A stretch of 6,681 nt of DNA from Alphaproteobacteria bacterium MarineAlpha10_Bin2 (GTDB taxonomy: Bacteria > Pseudomonadota > Alphaproteobacteria > UBA828): NCBI GenBank assembly GCA_002937555.1, contig PTKB01000152.1:1-6681 (forward strand). Reading direction: 5' to 3'. The notes beneath the pieces were generated by a model. The model was given only the letters and a program-made list of their open reading frames with translations. It was not told the DNA's origin and ran no database searches. Within the stretch, counting starts at the first letter, position 1, and the number at the start of each line of letters is the position of its first letter. The position numbers and the translations under genes are program-made. Below are positions 1 to 5,928 of this stretch, piece by piece.

Positions 1-14
1 GGCTAAACTCATTG

Positions 15-21
15 AAAAAAA
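15..21 (-). terminator. T-run directly after tRNA-Arg (likely transcription end)
   Basis: Seven consecutive A on the plus strand give a T7 run on the minus strand immediately after the encoded CCA of the tRNA. A U-run right after a structured RNA is consistent with an intrinsic-type stop that uses the tRNA's own folded 3' half instead of a separate hairpin. I see no independent stem-loop here. This is inference from position and composition only. Confidence 0.35.
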
Positions 22-98
22 TGGCGCGCCCGGGAAGATTCGAACTCCCGACCCCCAGATTCGTAGTCTGGTGCTCTATCCAGCTGAGCTACGGGCGC
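22..98 (-). tRNA. tRNA-Arg (anticodon ACG)
   Basis: The minus strand folds as a complete 77-nt tRNA. It has a 7-bp acceptor stem GCGCCCG/CGGGCGC, D-arm GCTC/GAGC, anticodon stem CCAGA/TCTGG with loop CTACGAA, a 5-nt variable loop, a T-arm GGGAG/CTTCC (one G-T pair) with loop TTCGAAT, discriminator G and encoded CCA. The anticodon is ACG (complement of 62-64), so it decodes CGU and, after A34-to-inosine editing by TadA as known in bacteria, CGC and CGA. These codons, CGC above all, are common for arginine in the neighbouring genes. No base in the stems suggests decay. It is transcribed away from the lipoprotein operon. Confidence 0.97.
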
Positions 99-405
99 TT
101 GAAAGCGGGCGGACAGTACTCAAATCGCCGAAGCGCCGCAAGAGGTGGGCGGGCCGAGGCCGCCGCGACGGTGTTAGTAGCGCTTGCGGGGGTCTCAAAA
201 TGCCCTCCCCGAGACCTGGCGGTTGGGCGGAAGCCATTGGCGCAAGTGGGAAATCCTGCTTGTGAGCGGCTCTTCATGCGGTTACTATCGCCGAACTTTT
301 AGAGGCGGAATGCCACGACATGATCTTGCGGTAGGCGGAATATTGGATACTCGCCGTTTTGTGTGCGGTGCAAACCGGAACTTGTCCACAGGGTCAAACG
401 ATAAA
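99..405. other. Non-coding leader between tRNA-Arg and the lipoprotein operon
   Basis: This gap of about 307 bases contains open frames on both strands, but none has protein-like composition, a recognisable family or a good ribosome site. It should hold the promoters of both divergent units. Visible structure: a 6-bp inverted repeat GGTCTC/GAGACC (191-196 and 211-216, 14-base loop), and an imperfect direct repeat (200-240 versus 310-346) sharing the core GGCGGAA. Close to the lipoprotein start, TTGTCC (382-387) and TAAAAT (402-407) resemble promoter boxes, but the 14-base spacing is too short for confidence. The stretch after about 260 is more AT-rich than the genes around it. Confidence 0.5.
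113..141 (-). promoter_or_regulatory. Putative sigma-70-type promoter of tRNA-Arg
   Basis: On the minus strand TTGCGG (136-141) and TACTGT (113-118) are separated by 17 bases. The second box ends 14 bases before the first tRNA base at 98, which leaves room for a start point and a short 5' leader removed by RNase P. The -35 matches the first three consensus bases and the -10 is weak. Position is the main support. This is inference. Confidence 0.35.
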
Positions 406-1611
406 ATGAGGCGTTTCGCGGGTATAGAGAGTGGGTGGTTTCTGGTGGTAGCACCTGTTAGGGGATTTATCCTTGTCTCGGCGGCCGCAATCCTTCTCGC
501 GGCTTGTTCTTTCACAGAGGATGCGCTGTGGCCATCCCTGACCGGGGAGGCGCCGTCGGGCTCGGGCGAACAGGTCATGATCCCGGCCTCTGAGGCAGAA
601 CTGCGCGACGAGGCGGTTTACGGCGATGCATCGTCGCAGCCGATTACCCGGGCCTTTTACGAACCGGAAAGCGCCCTCATGGCGAGCTCGCCGACCGGCA
701 CTTTTGTCGGCGCCAAGGTCGCGCAGCAGCGCTCCGAATTGGAGAATCTCAAAGCCTCGGTCAACAACCGGCGCATTCAATTCGAGCAGGTGCGCAACAC
801 CGCACGGCAGAATTCGCAAAGCTATTTCGCCACCATCGCCGCCGTCACGGCGCGCCTGCGGATCGGCACCACGCCGGGCAATCCGGTGCTGGTCAGCCAG
901 TGGAACGCGGCGCAGAGCGAGCTTGACCGCATTCTTACCGACATCGCAGCGCTGAATACGCTCGGCAATCAGGTCGCCGCCGATTCGGCGATGTCGAGCT
1001 ATCTTCTCGATTCCGTGCGCGCCACCTTCGGGCTTCAGGGCGCCGTCGACGAGGACCACCGCCAGCTGTCGCTGATCGAGGACGAGGTCAACCGCAACGT
1101 CGTGCTGATCGACCGCCTGTTGAGCATGCTGCGCGAGACCATCGGGCGCTACACCAATTATGTGAATGCCGAGCGGCGCAACCTCAGCACCTTGGCGCTG
1201 GCGATCAAGAACGGCGAGTATCTCGGGCCGAGCCTCGCCAACCGCAATCAGGATTATTCCTCCGGCTCGGTGCGCACCGCCGCGATCGAGCCGCAAAGCC
1301 TGGTCGAAGAACGCCGCGCGCTGGTGGTGATCCGCTTCGACCGCGCCAATGTCGAGTTCCGCCAGGCGCTTTACACCGCCATTTCGACGGCGCTTGAGCA
1401 CCGCCCGCAAACCACTTTCGATCTCGTTGCGGTGGCGCCCAATTTGGGCAGCCCGGCGGATGTGGCGCTCGCCACCAACGCCTCCAAGCGCCATGCGGAA
1501 ACCGTGCTTCAAGCGCTCGGCGAAATGGGGCTGCCGAGCAATCGGGTGACGCTGTCCTCGACCACCAGCCCGGGCGTCCAGACCAACGAAGTCCACATCT
1601 ACGTCCGCTAA
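406..1611 (+). CDS. Coiled-coil envelope lipoprotein with divergent OmpA-like C-terminal domain
   Basis: Function unknown; probably a lipid-anchored periplasmic or outer-membrane protein. With the ATG at 406 it has 401 residues. Residues 14-33 are hydrophobic and end in a lipobox, LAAC, so Cys34 should be acylated after signal peptidase II cleavage. Residues 35-100 are low-complexity and likely flexible. About 105-265 is rich in heptad-like Leu/Ala/Glu/Arg and predicted long helices or coiled coil. Residues 303-401 alternate strands and helices (LVVIRFD, LVAVAP, a helix around ASKRHAETVLQALGEMG, terminal NEVHIYVR), resembling an OmpA-like fold. The Asp and Arg that bind peptidoglycan in classical OmpA domains are not evident: the Arg of the usual RA pair seems replaced by His363. 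The frame is open upstream to 184 but lacks protein-like character. GTG at 445 is an alternative start giving a shorter signal peptide (lipobox Cys at 21); the ribosome site is weak for both. It is followed after 9 bases by ggt, so co-transcribed. From memory, similar unnamed proteins occur in Rhodospirillales. Confidence 0.8.
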   Translation: MRRFAGIESGWFLVVAPVRGFILVSAAAILLAACSFTEDALWPSLTGEAPSGSGEQVMIPASEAELRDEAVYGDASSQPITRAFYEPESALMASSPTGTFVGAKVAQQRSELENLKASVNNRRIQFEQVRNTARQNSQSYFATIAAVTARLRIGTTPGNPVLVSQWNAAQSELDRILTDIAALNTLGNQVAADSAMSSYLLDSVRATFGLQGAVDEDHRQLSLIEDEVNRNVVLIDRLLSMLRETIGRYTNYVNAERRNLSTLALAIKNGEYLGPSLANRNQDYSSGSVRTAAIEPQSLVEERRALVVIRFDRANVEFRQALYTAISTALEHRPQTTFDLVAVAPNLGSPADVALATNASKRHAETVLQALGEMGLPSNRVTLSSTTSPGVQTNEVHIYVR

Positions 1612-1617
1612 GAGGTG
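1611..1617 (+). promoter_or_regulatory. Ribosome binding site that sets the ggt start
   Basis: AGAGGTG overlaps the last base of the lipoprotein stop codon and lies 3 bases before ATG 1621 (GAGG core 5 bases before it). The in-frame GTG at 1615 lies inside this motif, so the ATG is the better start, and translation is likely coupled to the upstream gene. Confidence 0.65.
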
Positions 1618-1620
1618 CCG

Positions 1621-3366
1621 ATGACGGCACGCCGCACGCTGTTGTGTCGACGTGCCCGGATGGTTGGCACCGTTCTTGCGCTGTGCGCGGCGCTCGCCTC
1701 TTTTTCGTTCACTGACGTAACTGTCCTCGCGGCGGAGCCGCCGGTCCGCACCGAAACGGCCATGATCGCGGCGGCCAATCCCCATGCCGCGCGCGCCGGT
1801 GCGGACATCCTGAGCCAAGGCGGCTCGGCCATCGACGCCGCCATCGCGGCGCAGATGGTTCTGGGGCTGGTCGAGCCGCAATCCTCGGGCATCGGCGGCG
1901 GCGGCTTTCTGCTGCATTTCAACGCCGCGTCCGGCGCCATCGAAAGCTTCGATGGGCGCGAGACCGCGCCGGCATCGGCCACCGGGGATTTGTTCCGAAA
2001 ACCCGATGGCGAGTTGATGAGCTGGCCCGAGGCGGCCTCGGGCGGGCTTTCGGTCGGCGTGCCCGGCTTGTTGCGCATGCTCGAGCTGGCGCACCGCAAA
2101 CATGGCCGCCTGCCCTGGGCGCGCCTGTTCGAGCCGGCCATTCAGTTGGCCGAGCGCGGCTTCATCGTCTCGCCGCGCATGGCGGGTTCGATTGCCGGCA
2201 ATGCCGATCTCGCGGATTTTCCCGCCGCACGGATTTATTTCTTCGATGACGGCGCGCCGCTCGAAGCCGGCACGCTGCTGCTTAATCCGGCCTATGGAGC
2301 GACGCTCAGAACCGTCGCGGCGGGCGGCGCGGATGCGTTCTATCACGGCGTTATCGCCGCCGACATCGCCGCGGCGGTACAAGGCACGGCGCGCAATCCG
2401 GGCGCGCTGACGGTGGCTGATATTGAAAACTACGAAGCGCGCCAGCGCCCGCCGGTGTGCGACGCCTACCGCATGTATGCGGTCTGCGGCATGGGGCCGC
2501 CGAGCTCGGGCGGGCTCACCATGTTACAGATCCTCGGGATGATCGAAGGCTTCGACATCGCCGAGGCCGGCGCCAATTCACTCGAAGCCGTGCATATCAT
2601 CGCCGAAGCCAGCCGCCTCGCGTTTGCCGATCGCGGGCTGTTCATGGCCGACAACGATTTCGTCGAGGTACCGATCACCGGGCTCTTGGACCGCGGCTAT
2701 CTTGCCGAGCGCGCTGCCCTCATTCGGCTCGACAAATCGATGGGCAAGGCCAGCGCCGGCGCACCACCTGGCACCAACCGGCGCGCTTACGCCATGGCGA
2801 GCCGCGAGCATGGAAAATCGACAAGCCATCTGGCGGTGGTGGATGAAAATGGAAACGCCGTCTCCTTCACCACCAGCATCGAGCGCGGCTTCGGCTCGCG
2901 CCTCATGGTGCGCGGCTTTTTGTTGAACAATCAATTGACCGATTTCTCGTTCGAGGCCGAGCAGGGCGGCAAGCCGGTGGCCAACCGCGTCGAAGGCGGT
3001 AAGCGCCCGCGCTCCTCGATGGCTCCAGCTCTGGTGTTCGGCCCGGACGGCAATCTGTTGCTGACCGTCGGCTCGCCCGGCGGCTCGCGTATTATCGGCT
3101 TTGTCACGTTGGCGTTAATCGCCGCGCTCGATTGGCGAATGGATGCGCAGGCCGCCATCGCGCTCGCCCATCACGTCAACCGCAACGGTGCGACGGAGCT
3201 TGAAGCGGGCACGCCGTTGGAGGCGCTGGCGCCGGAGCTTGAAGCGCTCGGCCATGAAGTGAAAATCCGCGCGCTGACCAGCGGGCTGCATGCGGTCCGC
3301 GTCACCGCCGCCGGCCTCGAAGGCGGCGCCGACCCGCGCCGCGAAGGCGTCGCGCTCGGCCATTAA
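1621..3366 (+). CDS. ggt: Gamma-glutamyltransferase (glutathione hydrolase), periplasmic proenzyme
   Basis: An N-terminal nucleophile hydrolase that transfers or hydrolyses the gamma-glutamyl group of glutathione and related compounds in the periplasm. The product has 581 residues, normal for the family. A basic n-region (RR at 5-6 and 10-11), a hydrophobic core (about 15-29) and a possible cleavage after VLA near 37 form an export signal. The family landmarks are all present: SGIGGGGF (89-96), DGRETAP with Arg113 for the substrate carboxylate, PPSSGG (293-298), ADRGLFMAD (336-344), the processing site at STSHLAVVD with Thr401 as the expected nucleophile and new N-terminus of the small subunit (about 181 residues), KRPRSSMAP with Ser465/Ser466, and GSPGGS (484-489). 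In proteins of this type the precursor self-cleaves before the Thr. The lid loop between DFS (442-444) and KRP is shorter than in E. coli as I recall it, and has no Tyr. It is second in the operon, 12 bases before the GST. I see no broken motif, so it should be active. The GTG at 1615 would add two residues. Confidence 0.96.
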   Translation: MTARRTLLCRRARMVGTVLALCAALASFSFTDVTVLAAEPPVRTETAMIAAANPHAARAGADILSQGGSAIDAAIAAQMVLGLVEPQSSGIGGGGFLLHFNAASGAIESFDGRETAPASATGDLFRKPDGELMSWPEAASGGLSVGVPGLLRMLELAHRKHGRLPWARLFEPAIQLAERGFIVSPRMAGSIAGNADLADFPAARIYFFDDGAPLEAGTLLLNPAYGATLRTVAAGGADAFYHGVIAADIAAAVQGTARNPGALTVADIENYEARQRPPVCDAYRMYAVCGMGPPSSGGLTMLQILGMIEGFDIAEAGANSLEAVHIIAEASRLAFADRGLFMADNDFVEVPITGLLDRGYLAERAALIRLDKSMGKASAGAPPGTNRRAYAMASREHGKSTSHLAVVDENGNAVSFTTSIERGFGSRLMVRGFLLNNQLTDFSFEAEQGGKPVANRVEGGKRPRSSMAPALVFGPDGNLLLTVGSPGGSRIIGFVTLALIAALDWRMDAQAAIALAHHVNRNGATELEAGTPLEALAPELEALGHEVKIRALTSGLHAVRVTAAGLEGGADPRREGVALGH

Positions 3367-3372
3367 GGAGGA
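3365..3372 (+). promoter_or_regulatory. Strong Shine-Dalgarno of the GST gene
   Basis: AAGGAGGA starts in the ggt stop codon and ends 6 bases before ATG 3379. It is near-perfect anti-16S complementarity at ideal spacing, so it fixes the GST start and implies efficient, possibly coupled translation. Confidence 0.85.
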
Positions 3373-3378
3373 GAGCCC

Positions 3379-4011
3379 ATGAAACTCTATGACTGGCAGG
3401 GCGCGCCGAACCCGCGCCGCGTGCTGATGTTCCTTAAGGAAAAGGGCATCGAGCTAGAGGTGATCGAGACTGGCGCGGAAGGCGCCAGGCTGTCGGAGGA
3501 TTTTCTGGCAAGCGACGGCCAACGCACGGTGCCGGCGCTCGAACTCGATGACGGCACGCGCATCGGCGAAGCGATGGCGATTTGCCGCTATCTGGAAACA
3601 CTCCATCCCGAGCCGTCGCTGATGGGGACCGATGCGCTCGACAGCGCCAAGGTCGACATGTGGGAGCGGCGCGCTGATGTGGAAGGTGTCGGCGCCGCGG
3701 GCGAGCTGTTCCGCAACTCCCACCCGGCATTCGACGGTCGCGGTCTGCCGGGCCAGGCCGAACGCATCGAACAAATCCCCGAGCTTGTCGAACGCGGCCG
3801 TGCCCGCATGGGCTGGTTCTTCGAGAAATTCGACGCCCAGATCGGCGATAGTCCGTTCGTCACGGGCGAGAATTTCACGGTCGCCGATATCACCGCCTTC
3901 TGCGCCACCGATTTTGCCCGCAAGGTGAGCAAGGTGCAGATTCCCGACGCATGCGCGAATTTCGCGCGCTGGTACGAATCGGTCCGGGCGCGCGCCAGCG
4001 CGAAAAGATGA
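3379..4011 (+). CDS. Glutathione S-transferase family protein
   Basis: A cytosolic GST-fold protein of 210 residues, typical for the superfamily. It should bind glutathione and conjugate it to electrophiles or reduce disulfides; the substrate cannot be read from sequence. The N-terminal thioredoxin-like domain (about 1-78) shows the first strand MKLYDW, the helix beginning APNPRRVLMFLKEKGI, the cis-proline turn TVPAL (Pro52) and the GEAMAI stretch (63-68), equivalent to the glutathione-binding E-S/A motif. The all-helical domain follows from about 88, with the folding motif NFTVADI (165-171), an N-capping box conserved across GSTs. At the usual catalytic loop (8-14) there is no Ser or Cys, only Asn11, a pattern common in bacterial theta-like GSTs whose chemistry is unclear; Tyr4 is another candidate. 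No signal peptide, so it works in a different compartment from Ggt. It is last in the operon; its stop is 12 bases from that of the opposing gene. Confidence 0.93.
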   Translation: MKLYDWQGAPNPRRVLMFLKEKGIELEVIETGAEGARLSEDFLASDGQRTVPALELDDGTRIGEAMAICRYLETLHPEPSLMGTDALDSAKVDMWERRADVEGVGAAGELFRNSHPAFDGRGLPGQAERIEQIPELVERGRARMGWFFEKFDAQIGDSPFVTGENFTVADITAFCATDFARKVSKVQIPDACANFARWYESVRARASAKR

Positions 4012-4023
4012 ATTGATGTGGGT

Positions 4024-4386
4024 CTAGGGCACCAGGATCGAGCTGTAGATCAGGGCGATAATCAGCACCACCGAGCAAATCACGGTGGTGACGGCGCCCA
4101 TGAACAGCGCATTGCCGACGGTGCCGAGAGGGTGAAAGACTCGCTCCGCCTTGCGGCGGAGGCCCGGGCGCCGTTCGCGCCCTGCTACGATGGTCATGAA
4201 ATACCTGTCGGAAAAGAAGGGAAACGAGAGGCGGATATCGACCGATTGACGGCGCCAGGTGCCGGTGCCGAGCGCTTCGCGTTGTGCATCGCTGAAGCTG
4301 TCGCGCAACTCGCTCGGCACGCTCTCCATCAGGCGCCCCACGCGCCGGTCTCCGGTGGGCCGCTCGAACGTCACATCGGCCATCAT
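4024..4386 (-). CDS. Small conserved protein with C-terminal membrane helix, function unknown
   Basis: A 120-residue protein (119 if the second ATG, 4381-4383, is used). A GAGGA ribosome site (complement of 4391-4395) lies 4 bases before the first ATG and 7 before the second, so the second is slightly better placed. Residues 1-75 are soluble and charged, with DAQREAL (33-39), a Trp44 and a strand-rich segment SVDIRLSFPF ending in RYFMTIVAGRERR (61-73). Residues about 92-117 are hydrophobic and form one membrane helix very near the C-terminus. With no signal peptide it is probably anchored by its tail, with the N-terminal domain in the cytoplasm. I recall similar small proteins with the VDIRLS...VAGRERR pattern in alphaproteobacteria, but no known function. 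It lies 64 bases after the kinase gene on the same strand, and it converges on the GST gene. Confidence 0.75.
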   Translation of the reverse strand: MMADVTFERPTGDRRVGRLMESVPSELRDSFSDAQREALGTGTWRRQSVDIRLSFPFFSDRYFMTIVAGRERRPGLRRKAERVFHPLGTVGNALFMGAVTTVICSVVLIIALIYSSILVP

Positions 4387-4390
4387 TCCA

Positions 4391-4395
4391 TCCTC
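4391..4395 (-). promoter_or_regulatory. Ribosome binding site of the small membrane protein
   Basis: GAGGA on the minus strand lies 4 bases from ATG 4384-4386 and 7 bases from ATG 4381-4383. It supports the gene as real and favours the second ATG slightly on spacing. Confidence 0.5.
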
Positions 4396-4450
4396 GAATG
4401 GTGAAGCCGGTATTGTGACTTAAAACTGCTACCCGATGGTTAACCCGGTC

Positions 4451-4849
4451 TTACGAATCGCGCAGCGTTTCGGCCGAATGCGGAAATCTGGCGCGGAAAA
4501 CCGTACCCGTCGGGTCGCTTTTCAACAGCTCCAGCGCGCCACCGTGATTGCGCGTCAATTCATGGGCGATGGCGAGGCCGAGGCCGGTGCCGCCGACCGA
4601 TCCGGCAAAGGCTTCGAACAGATGCTCACGCGACTGCTCAGGCAGGCCGGGTCCGGTATCGGCGACTTCAAGCAAGGTGCAATCGCCGTCGCGCCAGCCG
4701 GTCACCCGGACAGTGCCGCCCGGCCCCTGCGCGGAAACGGCCTCGACGGCGTTTTTCGTCAAGTTCATGAGGATGCGGTAGACCTGGTCGCGGTCCGCCC
4801 ACAAGGAGAGATCGTGCGGCACGTCGTTGCGCCATTGGATCGCGTCGAT
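4451..4849 (-). pseudogene. Sensor histidine kinase, C-terminal ATP-binding part cut off by an amber codon
   Basis: This is the same frame as the kinase gene upstream, continuing directly after TAG 4850-4852. Numbered from the kinase start, it carries the entire HATPase module: N-box NLTKNAVEA (Asn371/Asn375), G1 box DTGPGLP (Asp406), F-box LFEAF (419-423) and G2 box GGTGLGL (428-434), ending at TAA 4451-4453. No residue looks decayed. A restart is possible only at poor sites: GTG 4820-4822 lacks a Shine-Dalgarno, and the next Met falls inside the N-box. It is therefore best read as the rest of one 474-codon kinase gene (4451-5875) separated by a single nonsense codon, so either a very recent pseudogene, a sequencing error, or a stop that is read through. 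An independently translated ATPase subunit is less likely. Confidence 0.75.
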
Positions 4850-4852
4850 CTA
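4850..4852 (-). other. In-frame amber codon splitting the histidine kinase gene
   Basis: The minus strand reads CCG AAG GCC TAG ATC GAC GCG, and the frame is otherwise open from 5875 to 4453. The protein before it ends VLPKA and after it resumes IDAIQWRNDVPHDL, which is the normal linker into the ATPase domain. One base change (for example from CAG, GAG, AAG or TGG) would explain it. There is no frameshift and no missing segment that I can see. Confidence 0.9.
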
Positions 4853-5875
4853 GGCCTTCGGCAACACAAGCGCGACTTCATCGACCAGCGGCGCCAGGGG
4901 AAATTCGCCGCGCTGGGCATCGGGCTCTTCGGCGTGGGCGAAGCTGAGGGTTTGGGTGCATAAATTGATCGCCCGCTCGAGCGCCGCGAGGAGCGGCGCC
5001 GAAACTTTGCGGGTTTCGGGATTCTCGGCCATCGCCAGGCGGTCGCTCACCACCAGCGCCGTCGCCAGCATGTTGCGGAGATCGTGATTGATCTTGCTCA
5101 CCGCACCGCCGACGGCGGCAAGGCGGGCCTTTTGCCGGAGCGCCGCGCGCACGCGCTGCTGCATGACGCGAAGCTCGCGCTGGGCAACGCCGATTTCATC
5201 GCGCCGGCGGCTGCGCGACATCACCGTCGCCGCGTCCTCGGGCGCGCGCCGGAAGGAGACGAGATTGTCGCTCATCCGGCGCAACGGGCGCACCATCAGG
5301 AGGTGGAGGCTGAGGAATACCAGCCCGGCGGTGATCGCCGCCAGCACCAGCGAGAGCTTGAGAATGCGGCGCGAATAATCGAGCATTTCGGCCACCATCG
5401 GCCCTTCGTCAAGAAGGATATCGACCGAAGTTCCGTCGCCGTCCCGGGGCGCCGTGCCGATCACGCGGATGACGCGCTCGCCGCCGCCCGACATGGCGCC
5501 GAAGGCCTGGCGGATGAGCTTCCACGGCGTCTCTTCGGCCATCACGAAGGTGGCGCCGATGGCGTAGGGCATTTCCGACACCAATATGAGCATGCGCCAT
5601 TCGTCGCGCTTGAGCGAGACCTGCAGGACACCGGAATGCAGCAACAGCATCTTGCGCAGGTCCTCGGTGACCATGCCGTCAGGCGCGGCTTCGACCGAGA
5701 GCGCGGCGATACGCGCGGCTTCGATGCGCTCCTGCAAATAGACATGGCGGTAGCGCGCCACCGAGGGCACATAGATAAAGACCTCGCCGATCAACACGAA
5801 GATGATCGTCAACACCAGCAAGCGCGCCGACAGGCTGCGGGTCAGAGGCGGCAGGGAAATCGGGGTTTTAACCAA
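4850..5875 (-). CDS. Membrane sensor histidine kinase, sensor and phospho-acceptor part
   Basis: A 341-residue product ending at an amber codon; the intact gene would have about 474 codons. Role: senses a periplasmic or membrane signal and, if whole, autophosphorylates a histidine for transfer to a response regulator. Membrane helix 1 is at about 17-38, a periplasmic sensor region with no recognisable fold at about 40-170, helix 2 at about 172-196, followed by a HAMP-like linker from VRPLRRM (195) to about 250, and a dimerisation/phosphotransfer domain with KINHDLRNML, where His264 is the expected phosphorylation site. The ATPase domain lies beyond the stop. The start is TTG (5873-5875) with no clear Shine-Dalgarno; it is the first candidate after in-frame TAA 5879-5881. 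Upstream on the same strand, 53 bases away, is the oxidoreductase, so they may be co-transcribed. No response regulator is in the window. Family recognition is firm; the stimulus is unknown. Confidence 0.85.
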   Translation of the reverse strand: MVKTPISLPPLTRSLSARLLVLTIIFVLIGEVFIYVPSVARYRHVYLQERIEAARIAALSVEAAPDGMVTEDLRKMLLLHSGVLQVSLKRDEWRMLILVSEMPYAIGATFVMAEETPWKLIRQAFGAMSGGGERVIRVIGTAPRDGDGTSVDILLDEGPMVAEMLDYSRRILKLSLVLAAITAGLVFLSLHLLMVRPLRRMSDNLVSFRRAPEDAATVMSRSRRRDEIGVAQRELRVMQQRVRAALRQKARLAAVGGAVSKINHDLRNMLATALVVSDRLAMAENPETRKVSAPLLAALERAINLCTQTLSFAHAEEPDAQRGEFPLAPLVDEVALVLPKA

Positions 5876-5878
5876 CCG

Positions 5879-5890
5879 TTATTCGTCCAT
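5879..5890 (-). other. Three-codon reading frame (M-D-E-stop) just before the kinase start
   Basis: The minus strand reads ATG GAC GAA TAA, in the same frame as the kinase, and the TTG kinase start follows after one codon (CGG). It could be a minimal leader whose termination delivers ribosomes to the TTG, the remains of the true start interrupted by a nonsense codon, or chance. The ribosome site for this ATG is weak (GAAG, 5 bases before). Confidence 0.3.
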
Positions 5891-5928
5891 TTGCTTCAGA
5901 TGGCGCCACTATAGGCCCGGCGGCGGCA

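Noticed and set aside
1..98. tRNA-Arg as an integration site for a genomic island
   Set aside because: No integrase, no repeat of the tRNA 3' end elsewhere in the window, and only 21 bases are visible beyond the tRNA 3' end, the side where an element would sit.
12..302. A 96-codon plus-strand frame across the tRNA
   Set aside because: Its first third is the translation of the complement of the tRNA (GRFELPTPRF type), a well-known spurious protein in databases. The rest has no protein-like features.
184..405. An N-terminal extension of the lipoprotein of up to 74 residues
   Set aside because: The extension would place a signal peptide and lipobox in the middle of the protein, and its composition is not protein-like. 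Start at 406 or 445 fits the lipoprotein signal.
1615..1620. GTG 1615 as the ggt start
   Set aside because: The GTG overlaps the Shine-Dalgarno that serves ATG 1621 and has no ribosome site of its own.
394..2382. A 662-codon open frame on the minus strand across the lipoprotein and the first half of ggt
   Set aside because: It is rich in Arg, His, Gly and Gln with no family motif, membrane segment or ribosome site, and lies opposite two well-supported genes. Long antisense frames are expected in DNA with strong GC third-position bias.
4144..4162. Stem-loop CTCCGCC-TTG-CGGCGGAG as a possible terminator
   Set aside because: It lies inside the coding region of the small membrane protein and has no T-run on either strand.
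4436..4963. A 175-codon plus-strand frame opposite the kinase ATPase domain and its amber codon
   Set aside because: The minus strand carries all HATPase boxes; the plus frame has no recognisable family. It does not explain the amber codon.
5084..5914. A 276-codon plus-strand frame opposite the kinase
   Set aside because: His/Arg/Ala/Gln-rich shadow with no motifs, whereas the opposite strand encodes clear kinase domains.
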